Assembly: GCA_905372035.1 (NCBI GenBank)
Contig: CAJPNN010000056.1
Coordinates: 1 to 8,995, forward strand
DNA length: 8,995 bases
Direction of reading: 5' to 3'
From: Bacillota bacterium
GTDB taxonomy: Bacteria > Bacillota > Clostridia > Peptostreptococcales > Anaerovoracaceae
The notes beneath the pieces were generated by a model. It ran no database searches and was not told the origin of the DNA. It saw only the letters and a list, made by a program, of their open reading frames with translations. Positions 1 to 5,608 of the stretch are shown here, one piece after another (position 1 is the first letter of the stretch; every line of letters starts with the position of its first letter). The position numbers were made by a program, and so were the translations under genes.

Positions 1-283
1 AAATTTGATTTTTTTTGTTTTGTATAGATATCTTTATTTCAAGATCCATATCTTCCTTTTTAAAAATACCGTTAATATATGATTCATCCTCATTAAATTT
101 TATTATTTCTCTGTCTTTTGCTGTCCTGAAAGATTTTCCAAGACCCATCATATAGATTCCTTCAACAAGATTTGTTTTACCTTGTGCATTATTTCCTATT
201 AAAATATTTACTTTTTTATTGAAATCTATATCTAAATACTCATAATTTCTAAAATTCTTTAACTGCAGTTTTCTTAAATACAT
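1..283 (-). CDS. recF: RecF, N-terminal part (cut by window edge)
   Basis: RecF is an SMC/ABC-like ATPase that binds gapped DNA and helps RecO and RecR load RecA during gap repair at stalled forks. I translated the minus strand by hand: the protein opens MYLRKLQLKNFRNYEYLDID, the family's usual first strand and 'NFRNY' motif, followed by a Walker A loop GNNAQGKT at about residues 30-37. About 94 codons are present; the signature motif and Walker B lie beyond base 1. I chose the ATG at 283 because it matches the usual RecF N-terminus and has AAAGAG a few bases upstream. An in-frame ATG at 298 would add five residues (MKEKN) and overlap the dnaN stop as ATGA. Either way recF is translationally close-coupled to dnaN. 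Many Firmicutes have a small S4-domain gene (yaaA) between the two; here it is absent. Confidence 0.95.
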   Translation of the reverse strand, partial: MYLRKLQLKNFRNYEYLDIDFNKKVNILIGNNAQGKTNLVEGIYMMGLGKSFRTAKDREIIKFNEDESYINGIFKKEDMDLEIKISIQNKKNQI

Positions 284-294
284 ATTTTTCTCTT

Positions 295-1458
295 TCATAT
301 TCTTACAGGAAGTACCAAATGGGTAAATGAAGAACCGACTAAAGGTGTTATAGAACAAGGACTTACACTCGAATCAAAATTTAAAATTATAGATTCATCG
401 TCTATTGCTTTTAATGCATCTGACAAATATTTGGCGTTAAATCCTATTTCGAGATCTTCTCCTTCTTTATCTACGAATATTTCCTCTATTAAATTTCCCG
501 CTTCCGATTTTGAAGATATTACAATAGAATTATCTTTTATTTCCAGTTTTACAAGATTATTTTTACCTTCTCTCGAAAGTAAAGAAGCCCTTTCTATCGC
601 ATTATACAAATCATCTTTCCCTGCTGTAACTTTTACTTTACTGTTTTTAGGTATTATACTTTCATAAGATATAAATTCTCCTTCAAGAAGCCTTATTATA
701 ACTTTTGTATTATCTATATTTATTTTAGCTTTTCTGTCATCAAGAACTATTGATATTTCGCTTACATTCTCTGCTTCGGATAAAAGACTTGCTACTTCGG
801 ATAAAATTTTTGCCGTAACTATTATATTTTTTTCCTTTTCATTTGGAACAGCTCTATTATTTAAAGCCACCCTGAATCCATCCAATGCGACCATTGTTAA
901 AAAGTTTTGTTTAAGTGAGATCAAAACTCCGACTATTATTCCTCTGCTTTCTTCCAAACTTGCTGCAAATGATGTTTTATTTATCATATCTATAAAATCG
1001 TCAGACTTCAAAATTATACTTTCTTTTTCTGATACATCTCCTGCTGAAGGAAATTCATCCGCAGATTGACCATGTATTTTAAATTCTGATTTATCACTTT
1101 TTATGATAACTTTATTTTCATAGTTCGATATATTTACTTCTTCACTCTCAGGAATGACTTGATCCGGCGGGACAAAAATACTTTCATCACTCGATATATT
1201 TACTTCTTCACCCGGTAATTTTTTTATTATTTCATTAAATAATTTTGCTTTTACTACCAATTCTCCGTTCTCATAACCTGTTACGGATATCTTTGTCTCT
1301 ATAAGTATATCCAAATCATATGCCGTGAGCGTTAAAGTATTATCTTCCACTTTTAATAAAATACCTTTCAGTATAGGCATTGTAGTTCTTGTAGTTACAG
1401 CTTTTGAAACTATATTTAGAGCTTTTGATATATCTTTTTTGAAACAGGTAAATTTCAT
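295..1458 (-). CDS. dnaN: DNA polymerase III beta sliding clamp
   Basis: DnaN forms the ring-shaped homodimer that tethers DNA polymerase III and many repair proteins to DNA. The protein is 387 aa, against about 365-378 in relatives. Recognisable family segments are MPILKGILL near residue 27, the domain-1 stretch SEFKIHG...ADEFPS at 124-138, SLLSREGKNNLVKL at 292-305, NAKYLSDALKAI at 341-352, and the C-terminal LVLPVRI. That last segment forms part of the peptide-binding pocket used by clamp partners. The start at 1458 has an ideal AAGGAGG site (1464-1470) five bases upstream. The extra length is a 22-residue in-frame insertion at about 90-111, where EEVNIS occurs twice (84-89 and 106-111). 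Removing it restores an ordinary alignment (KLPGEEVNIS-NYENKVIIKS). It falls where domain 1 has a beta-turn, so the ring could still close. The gene follows dnaA and precedes recF, an order typical of Firmicutes. Confidence 0.98.
   Translation of the reverse strand: MKFTCFKKDISKALNIVSKAVTTRTTMPILKGILLKVEDNTLTLTAYDLDILIETKISVTGYENGELVVKAKLFNEIIKKLPGEEVNISSDESIFVPPDQVIPESEEVNISNYENKVIIKSDKSEFKIHGQSADEFPSAGDVSEKESIILKSDDFIDMINKTSFAASLEESRGIIVGVLISLKQNFLTMVALDGFRVALNNRAVPNEKEKNIIVTAKILSEVASLLSEAENVSEISIVLDDRKAKINIDNTKVIIRLLEGEFISYESIIPKNSKVKVTAGKDDLYNAIERASLLSREGKNNLVKLEIKDNSIVISSKSEAGNLIEEIFVDKEGEDLEIGFNAKYLSDALKAIDDESIILNFDSSVSPCSITPLVGSSFTHLVLPVRI
1125..1145. repeat. 21-bp direct repeat, copy 1, inside dnaN
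   Basis: This 21-bp stretch recurs exactly at 1191-1211, starting 66 bp (22 codons) apart. It encodes the second EEVNIS of DnaN (residues 106-111). The 45 bp between the copies include a GC-rich patch (gatccggcgggac, 1161-1173) unlike the surrounding AT-rich gene. Flanking bases differ outside the 21 bp. Confidence 0.95.
1191..1211. repeat. 21-bp direct repeat, copy 2, inside dnaN
   Basis: Perfect second copy of the repeat at 1125-1145, encoding the first EEVNIS of DnaN (residues 84-89). The two copies bound the extra 22 codons. Recombination or slippage between them would delete exactly 66 bp and leave an in-frame clamp of ordinary length. Confidence 0.95.
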
Positions 1459-1490
1459 CGCAGCCTCCTTATTATTTATATAATTTATAT

Positions 1491-1508
1491 TAGTAGTATT
1501 AGTAATAG
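1491..1508 (+). other. DnaA-trio array of the origin unwinding element
   Basis: The plus strand reads TAG TAG TAT TAG TAA TAG. Read 3' to 5' from the DnaA boxes, this is GAT-AAT-GAT-TAT-GAT-GAT. Five of the six triplets fit the published DnaA-trio consensus 3'-(G/A)AT-5', and the fourth is TAT. The run starts 13 nt from the nearest box (1521-1529), behind a GG/CC step, and ends at pure A/T sequence. Trios are the elements on which a DnaA filament engages single-stranded DNA to open the origin. The assignment rests on pattern, orientation and position together. Confidence 0.8.
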
Positions 1509-1524
1509 GTTATGTGAAATTGTG

Positions 1525-1554
1525 TATATAGTAGTTAAACCATTGAAATTTCAA
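1525..1554 (-). promoter_or_regulatory. possible dnaN promoter overlapping a DnaA box
   Basis: On the minus strand TTGAAA (1554-1549) and TATATA (1530-1525) are separated by 18 bp, a weak-to-fair match to a housekeeping promoter (5/6 and 4/6). Transcription would begin near 1518 and give a leader of about 60 nt ending in the strong dnaN ribosome site. The -10 overlaps the DnaA box at 1521-1529, and the -35 lies in the palindrome at 1542-1555. In such AT-rich DNA a chance match is quite possible. Confidence 0.35.
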
Positions 1555-1626
1555 TATATATAACTGTGTATAACATGTGAATAACTTTTATGAATAAGTT
1601 ATTGTCCTGTTGATAATAATTTATAT

Positions 1627-2964
1627 CTATCTTGATTTTATAGATGCCTTTATATCTGAAACAGCTTTATCAAGGTTTTTATTTATTTTTAATTCTCCTG
1701 ATATTTTATTACATGCGTGCATAACTGTAGTATGATCTTTTTTTCCAAAGTATTCCGCTATTTTAGGAAGAGAAGAATCTGTGAGTTCTCTACAAAGATA
1801 CATAGCTATTTGTCTCGGTAATGTTATTTCCGCTTTTCTTGTCTTTGAGTCTATATCACTTATTTTGACATTATAATATTCACAGACTTTTTTTCTTATT
1901 GTTTCCGGATCTATATCTTCATCATAATCTTTAAATACATCCTTAAGAACTTCTTTTGCAAGCTCACTTGTTATTTTTGAGTTTGTCAAATTCGCATACG
2001 CTACAACTCTTATAAAAGCACCTTCAAGTTCTCTTATGTTTGAATGAATATTTTCAGCTATTATATTTATTACATCAAGTATTTGATTATTAGGATCAAG
2101 ACCTTCAAGTTCCGCTTTATTTCTCAGTATTGCCACTCTTGTTTCATAATCGGGAGATTGTATGTCAGCAATAAGTCCCATCTCAAAACGTGACCTTAAT
2201 CTTTTTTCAAGAGTAGCTATTTCTTTAGGAGGCCTGTCACTTGATATTATTATTTGTTTGTTTGCATCATATAACGTATTGAATGTATGAAAAAATTCTT
2301 CTTGTGTACTGACTTTTTTTTCAAGAAATTGTATATCGTCTATTAACAATACATCTATTTTTCTATATTTATTTCTAAATTCTATATTTTTATGCTCGGT
2401 AATAGCTTTTATAAGTTCATTGGTAAACATTTCACTTGAGACATAAAGTACTTTTTTTGAAGGATCCTGTCTTAAAATATAATGACCTATTGCATGCATA
2501 AGATGAGTTTTTCCGAGACCGGAATCTCCATATAAAAATAAAGGGTTGTATACTGTGGACGGAGATTCCGAAACCGCGAGAGATGCAGCATGTGCAAATC
2601 TGTTGTTTCCACCAACTACAAAGGTTTCAAAAATATATTTCGGATTTAGATATAATTCATCCGTAAGCACGGGAATATCATAATCGTCATTTTCATCATG
2701 GTCACTGTTTTCATTTTGGAAAACAAATTCGATTTTCAGTTTCTGTTTAAAGGCTTCTTCTATTGATTTTTCGAGCAAAGACATATATCTTGTTTCGAGA
2801 ATGGAAATTGCCATATCGCTATTTGAAGAAAGCTTCAAAAGCTTTTTATTTTCAATAATTTTAACGGGTTTTAACGGATATATCCATGTATCGAAGCTTA
2901 CAGGTGTAAGTTCCGATTTAAGTAAATTTAATGTTTTTTCCCATTTTTGTTCTATATTGTTCAT
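1627..2964 (-). CDS. dnaA: Chromosomal replication initiator DnaA
   Basis: DnaA binds DnaA boxes, forms an ATP-dependent filament, opens oriC and starts helicase loading. At 445 aa it has the usual length and all four domains. Domain I is residues 1-80 (W8, FDTWI 24-28). Domain II is a short acidic linker, about 83-97 (NENSDHDENDDYD). Domain III is the AAA+ core with Walker A GDSGLGKT (146-153), Walker B VLLIDD (205-210), sensor 1 IIISSDRPP (238-246), arginine-finger region RLRSRF (265-270) and sensor 2 RELEGAF (321-327). Domain IV has PRQIAMYL near 393-400 and the signature KKDHTTVMHA (408-417), which reads the DnaA box. The ATG at 2964 is preceded by AAAGGA (2975-2980) at about 10 bases. 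DnaA boxes upstream suggest autoregulation. Confidence 0.99.
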   Translation of the reverse strand: MNNIEQKWEKTLNLLKSELTPVSFDTWIYPLKPVKIIENKKLLKLSSNSDMAISILETRYMSLLEKSIEEAFKQKLKIEFVFQNENSDHDENDDYDIPVLTDELYLNPKYIFETFVVGGNNRFAHAASLAVSESPSTVYNPLFLYGDSGLGKTHLMHAIGHYILRQDPSKKVLYVSSEMFTNELIKAITEHKNIEFRNKYRKIDVLLIDDIQFLEKKVSTQEEFFHTFNTLYDANKQIIISSDRPPKEIATLEKRLRSRFEMGLIADIQSPDYETRVAILRNKAELEGLDPNNQILDVINIIAENIHSNIRELEGAFIRVVAYANLTNSKITSELAKEVLKDVFKDYDEDIDPETIRKKVCEYYNVKISDIDSKTRKAEITLPRQIAMYLCRELTDSSLPKIAEYFGKKDHTTVMHACNKISGELKINKNLDKAVSDIKASIKSR

Positions 2965-3038
2965 TTTAAAACTGTCCTTTTTGTGCTTTTTTTATATTAA
3001 AAACCTTTCGAAATTTGAAATGAATTCTTTATGTAAAT

Positions 3039-3068
3039 ATAATAACTCAAAAAGTTATGAACAGGCAA
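3039..3068 (-). promoter_or_regulatory. possible dnaA promoter
   Basis: On the minus strand TTGCCT (3068-3063) and TATTAT (3044-3039) are spaced by 18 bp. They lie about 75 bp upstream of the dnaA start. A near-match DnaA box (TTATGAACA, 3055-3063) sits inside the spacer and touches the -35, which would fit DnaA repressing its own transcription. Box matches are 4/6 and 5/6, so the assignment is tentative. Confidence 0.4.
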
Positions 3069-3148
3069 GCATAATAATAAATTTAGATTTTATATGATAT
3101 TTAAAAGTTATACACAACTTGTGGGTAACTTTGTGCATAGTATTCACA
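3051..3148. other. oriC: oriC, DnaA-box cluster upstream of dnaA
   Basis: Boxes seen: TTATGAACA at 3055-3063 (plus, one mismatch), TTATACACA at 3108-3116 (plus, perfect), TTACCCACA at 3120-3128 (minus, one mismatch), CTATGCACA at 3132-3140 (minus, one mismatch) and GTATTCACA at 3140-3148 (plus, one mismatch). The second and third form an inverted pair with a 3-bp centre, and the symmetry extends outward through AAAGTTA...TAACTTT (3104-3132). The cluster sits in the gene-free gap between divergent dnaA and rpmH, like the upstream half of the bipartite Bacillus origin. No DnaA-trio run is visible here, so I infer a regulatory or accessory role with the melting site on the other side of dnaA. 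Confidence 0.8.
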
Positions 3149-3236
3149 AATATATCTATATATTGTTTCATAGTTTTATAATTTTTTTTTACATAGAAAT
3201 ATATTTTTTTGAAAAACAAAAAATGGACATAAAATC
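3149..3236. other. AT-rich tract between oriC boxes and the rpmH promoter
   Basis: The stretch is almost free of G and C. It holds a run of nine T (3182-3190), a run of seven T (3204-3210) and A-tracts at 3212-3216 and 3218-3223. The T runs start 22 bp apart, about two helical turns, which favours intrinsic bending. It may serve as an additional unwinding or bending region of oriC. Its right end could also act as an UP-like element for the rpmH promoter. No open reading frame of note lies in it. Confidence 0.5.
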
Positions 3237-3265
3237 TTGACTTTTTATAGCTTTATAAGTATAAT
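3237..3265 (+). promoter_or_regulatory. Housekeeping sigma promoter of the rpmH operon
   Basis: TTGACT (3237-3242), a 17-bp spacer and a perfect TATAAT (3260-3265) make this the best promoter in the window. AT-rich tracts lie directly upstream. Transcription should begin near 3272, giving a leader of about 43 nt before the rpmH ATG. A 10-bp palindrome TATGCGCATA (3273-3282) lies at the expected start point. Confidence 0.88.
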
Positions 3266-3314
3266 TCGGGTGTATGCGCATATTGTGATTATTGAATCGG
3301 AGGAGGTGTGTATT

Positions 3315-3449
3315 ATGAAACAGACGTTTCAACCTAAAGTTAGACAGAGAAAAAAAGAACACGGCTTTAGAAAGAGAATGCGTACTAAAAACGGTAGAAA
3401 TGTTTTGAAAAGAAGAAGAAGTAAGGGAAGAAAAAAATTATCAGCATAG
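3315..3449 (+). CDS. rpmH: 50S ribosomal protein L34
   Basis: L34 is a small, very basic protein of the large ribosomal subunit that contacts 23S rRNA. It is 44 aa, the normal length, with the family features: MKQTFQPK start, the KEHGFRKRM core (residues 15-22) and the Arg/Lys-rich tail ending KGRKKLSA. I took the ATG at 3315, not an upstream in-frame start, because an excellent AGGAGGTG (3301-3308) sits six bases before it and L34 always begins near MK(R/Q)T. It is the first gene rightward from the origin and is followed at once by an attenuator-like hairpin and then rnpA. That arrangement lets L34 be made in large excess over RNase P protein. Confidence 0.99.
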   Translation: MKQTFQPKVRQRKKEHGFRKRMRTKNGRNVLKRRRSKGRKKLSA

Positions 3450-3474
3450 AGGCCGCTAAAGTGGTCTTTTTGTT
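3450..3474 (+). terminator. Attenuator-like hairpin between rpmH and rnpA
   Basis: Directly after the rpmH stop, AGGCCGC-TAAA-GTGGTCT can form a 7-bp stem (two G-U pairs) with a 4-nt loop, followed by TTTTTGTTT. It looks like a moderate intrinsic terminator. Because rnpA starts 15 bp further on without its own promoter, partial read-through is the likely purpose, reducing rnpA relative to rpmH. Confidence 0.7.
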
Positions 3475-3488
3475 TAAGGGAGAAAAAG

Positions 3489-3821
3489 ATGCTGGATAAA
3501 GAAGTTTTAAGAAAAAAACAAGACTTTTCAGCGATTTATAAAAAAGGTGCTTCTGTCGGAAGTAAGTTTGTAGTTGTTTTTTTTATAAAAAATAATTATG
3601 GATATAACAGAAAAGCTTTTTTGGCAAGCAAAAAGGTTGGAAACAGCGTAAAGAGAAATAGAGCCAGAAGACTTATGAAAGAAAGTTACAGGGAACTGAG
3701 CTCACGTATAAAAATAGGCTATGATCTTATTTTTATCGCAAGAAATACAATTAACGGTCAGAAAGAAGCGGATGTGAAAAAATCTATTGAAGCCGCATTA
3801 AAAAAACTGAAATTGATTTAA
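3489..3821 (+). CDS. rnpA: Ribonuclease P protein component
   Basis: RnpA is the protein subunit of RNase P. It helps the catalytic RNA bind precursor tRNA leaders and metal ions while the 5' leader is cleaved. At 110 aa it is of normal length. The family signature KRNRARRLMKESYR occupies residues 55-68, including the conserved RNR run that packs against P RNA, and the N-terminal 'FSAIYKKG' segment (13-20) forms the leader-binding side. The protein is strongly basic. The start at 3489 has AAGGGAG (3476-3482) six bases upstream. The gene sits 39 bp after rpmH and 22 bp before yidD, in one operon. The RNase P RNA gene is not in this window. Confidence 0.98.
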   Translation: MLDKEVLRKKQDFSAIYKKGASVGSKFVVVFFIKNNYGYNRKAFLASKKVGNSVKRNRARRLMKESYRELSSRIKIGYDLIFIARNTINGQKEADVKKSIEAALKKLKLI

Positions 3822-3843
3822 AAATTAATATATAGGTGATGCT

Positions 3844-4053
3844 ATGAAAAATGTTGTTATATTACCGATAAGGTTTTATCAAAAGTTTATTTCACCTTTA
3901 TTTCCGGCTACTTGCCGTTTTTATCCCACCTGCTCAACTTATTTTATTCAAGCGGTGGAAAAACATGGTATTTTTAAAGGGAGTTATCTGGGAATTAAAA
4001 GGGTTTTAAGATGTCATCCTTTTAATCCGGGAGGATATGATCCCGTACCGTAA
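3844..4053 (+). CDS. yidD: Membrane protein insertion efficiency factor YidD
   Basis: YidD is a small membrane-associated protein that aids YidC/Sec-dependent insertion of inner-membrane proteins; its mechanism is poorly defined. The 69-aa product matches the family from end to end. It has an amphipathic N-terminal helix (about 4-19, PIRFYQKFISPLF), the conserved CRFYPTCSTY block (24-33, Cys24 and Cys30), and the C-terminal RCHPFNPGGYDPVP (56-69, Cys57). The start at 3844 is preceded by AGGTGA (3834-3839). It lies between rnpA and yidC, its standard position. The C-terminal GGYD codons contain a CGGGAGGATATG string that is repeated as the yidC ribosome site. Confidence 0.97.
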   Translation: MKNVVILPIRFYQKFISPLFPATCRFYPTCSTYFIQAVEKHGIFKGSYLGIKRVLRCHPFNPGGYDPVP

Positions 4054-4073
4054 TAAATATTCGGGAGGATATG
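4028..4073. repeat. 12-bp direct repeat at the yidD-yidC junction
   Basis: CGGGAGGATATG occurs at 4028-4039, coding PGGYD of YidD, and again at 4062-4073, supplying the yidC ribosome site. The first copy also places a Shine-Dalgarno-like GGGAGG before an ATG (4037) in frame with yidC. Confidence 0.8.
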
Positions 4074-4075
4074 TA

Positions 4076-4774
4076 ATGGGGAAAATTACAGGAATTATAT
4101 CAATTCCACTTGGTCATTTACTTAGTTTTATATATGGAATAATAGCGAACTATGGAATTACTATCATAATTTTTACTGCGATAGTAAGACTGTGTTTGTT
4201 TCCGTTATATATATCGCAAACAAAGAGTACTGTTAAAATGCAGGCGGTTCAGCCGAAGATAAAAGAAATTCAAAGAAAATATGCAAATGATAAAGAAACT
4301 TTGAATATAAAGATGATGGAGCTTTATAAAGAAGAAAAATTCAATCCTATGAAAGGTTGTCTGCCGCTTTTGATACAGCTTCCTATAATTTGGGGATTGT
4401 TCGGATTGCTTAGAAATCCTATGAAGTATATCAGCGGTGACGGTATGCTTACAGCTATTCACGAATCTTTTCTTTGGATTCCTGATTTAAGCCAACCCGA
4501 CCCGTGGATTCTTCCTATATTGGCAGGTATTTCTACATTTTTCTCATTTATTATAAGTCAGGCACAGACACAGTCTGTAGCAGCGGATAACCCTATGGGA
4601 AGTTCTATGAAAATGATGAAATACTTTTTCCCTATAATGATTATCTGGATGGGAAAGGCTATGCCGGCAGGTCTTACACTTTATTGGTTCTTCGGTACGA
4701 CTATTCAAGTTGTATTGAGCCAGATACTTAATGTTTGGAAGAAGAAGTATACAGCGAAAATGGAAGAAGATTAA
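4076..4774 (+). CDS. yidC: Membrane protein insertase YidC/OxaA/SpoIIIJ family
   Basis: YidC is an integral-membrane insertase that moves hydrophobic segments into the cytoplasmic membrane, alone or with SecYEG. From the ATG at 4076 it has 232 aa. Hydrophobic segments suggest five membrane passes: about 20-46, 107-121 (CLPLLIQLPIIWGLF), roughly 150-172, and two between 188 and 225. The conserved membrane-embedded arginine of the hydrophilic groove is visible (IVRLCLFPL, R38). It is followed by the cytoplasmic helical hairpin (KMQAVQPKIKEIQRKY). No lipoprotein signal or lipobox is seen, unlike Bacillus SpoIIIJ. I prefer 4076 because GGAGG (4064-4068) is seven bases upstream. An in-frame ATG at 4037 lies inside yidD and has its Shine-Dalgarno only two bases away. 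The gene follows yidD and precedes jag. Confidence 0.96.
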   Translation: MGKITGIISIPLGHLLSFIYGIIANYGITIIIFTAIVRLCLFPLYISQTKSTVKMQAVQPKIKEIQRKYANDKETLNIKMMELYKEEKFNPMKGCLPLLIQLPIIWGLFGLLRNPMKYISGDGMLTAIHESFLWIPDLSQPDPWILPILAGISTFFSFIISQAQTQSVAADNPMGSSMKMMKYFFPIMIIWMGKAMPAGLTLYWFFGTTIQVVLSQILNVWKKKYTAKMEED

Positions 4775-4789
4775 TTTACGGAGGATGTT

Positions 4790-5602
4790 ATGGATTTTTC
4801 AGAGAAGTATGGAAAAGATATTGAAGAGGCTGTAAACTTGGCACTTGATGATCTTGGATTAACAGAAGAGGAAGTTGAGATAACAGTTCTTGAACAGCCG
4901 AGCAAAGGATTTTTAGGGATAGGTTCAAAGCTGGCTAAAGTGAGAGTCGAAAGGAAAAAGTCGGATACTGAAAAAAATAAGAAAAATAATAAACAGGCTG
5001 ATAAAACTATTGATAAAAGTTTTTCCGACAATTTTAAAAATATAACGGAGAATAAAAAAGAAAAGACGGATATACAAAACAGACAGGAGAATTCTGAAAT
5101 AAAAATAAAACGTGTAAGCAGTGAAAGACCGGATGATCTGGTAGAAGTAAATGCCGGAGAGAATAAAGCAGGTCAGTTTATAGTCGGCGTTATTGAGAAA
5201 ATGGGTTTGGATCTTTCAATTACTTGTATGGCTAATGATGAATGCGTTTATATTACGATTGAAGGTAAGGATTCCGGAACCGTTATAGGTAAGCGAGGAC
5301 AGACACTTGATGCACTTCAATATTTAACAAGCCTTGTGGCAAATAAAAGTAAAAAGGATGATAAGTATATAAGAGTTATACTTGATGCGGAAAATTACAG
5401 GGCGAAAAGGGAGCATACCTTGGAGCAACTTGCAAACAGACTTGCAGGTAAAGTTATGAGGACGGGGAGAAATGTAAGGTTGGAGCCGATGAATCCTTAT
5501 GAAAGGAAAGTTATTCATGCCACGTTGCAGTCAAATCCCGATGTGCATACTATAAGTGAAGGGGATGAGCCTTACAGAAGAGTTATTATACAAAAGAAGT
5601 AA
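4790..5602 (+). CDS. jag: RNA-binding protein Jag/KhpB (Jag-N, KH, R3H)
   Basis: Jag (also KhpB or EloR) is an RNA-binding protein. In streptococci it works with KhpA in control of cell elongation and division; its role outside that group is less clear. The 270-aa protein has a Jag-N domain (residues 1-54) with the SKGFLGIGSKLAKVRV motif at 38-53. A charged Lys/Asn/Asp-rich linker follows (about 55-110). Next is a KH domain (about 115-200) with the RNA-gripping GKRG loop at 167-170. A C-terminal R3H domain (about 205-268) has the R-x3-H pair R239/H243 in NPYERKVIH. The ATG at 4790 has GGAGG (4780-4784) five bases before it. It lies 15 bp after yidC, its usual partner, and closes the rpmH operon before a strong terminator. 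Confidence 0.97.
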   Translation: MDFSEKYGKDIEEAVNLALDDLGLTEEEVEITVLEQPSKGFLGIGSKLAKVRVERKKSDTEKNKKNNKQADKTIDKSFSDNFKNITENKKEKTDIQNRQENSEIKIKRVSSERPDDLVEVNAGENKAGQFIVGVIEKMGLDLSITCMANDECVYITIEGKDSGTVIGKRGQTLDALQYLTSLVANKSKKDDKYIRVILDAENYRAKREHTLEQLANRLAGKVMRTGRNVRLEPMNPYERKVIHATLQSNPDVHTISEGDEPYRRVIIQKK

Positions 5603-5608
5603 AGATTA

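Larger units (their letters stand above)
1471..1616 (-). other. oriC: oriC, dnaA-dnaN spacer: DnaA boxes, trios, AT-rich unwinding site
   Basis: This is the spacer between dnaA and dnaN. DnaA boxes (consensus TTATNCACA) all read on the minus strand. Perfect matches are at 1565-1573 (TTATACACA) and 1576-1584 (TTATTCACA). One-mismatch boxes are at 1521-1529 (ATATACACA), 1589-1597 (TTATTCATA) and 1608-1616 (TTATCAACA). They point toward a run of DnaA-trios (1491-1508), then 20 bp made only of A and T (1471-1490). In Bacillus subtilis the matching dnaA-dnaN spacer holds the strand-opening site. The same order here (boxes, short gap with a CC/GG step, trios, AT-rich DNA) argues that this is where the duplex first opens. 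A 14-bp perfect palindrome (1542-1555) sits between boxes. Confidence 0.85.

Noticed and set aside
1146..1190. The dnaN insert as a palindromic selfish element of the Rickettsia type
   Set aside because: The 45-bp core shows no long inverted repeat, only short 3-4 bp pairings, so the palindromic-element model is not supported.
1580..1603. Inverted repeat AATAACTT...AAGTTATT as a dnaA terminator
   Set aside because: The stem is all weak pairs except one, and no T-run follows on the minus strand. It arises from flanks of DnaA boxes.
2801..3097. Plus-strand open frame over the dnaA start and oriC
   Set aside because: It overlaps the dnaA coding start and the DnaA-box region, has no convincing ribosome site, and its product resembles nothing recognisable.
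5525..5553. TTGCAG-17-TACTAT inside jag as an mnmE promoter
   Set aside because: Weak in both boxes, and transcripts would still have to cross the terminator at 5609-5640.
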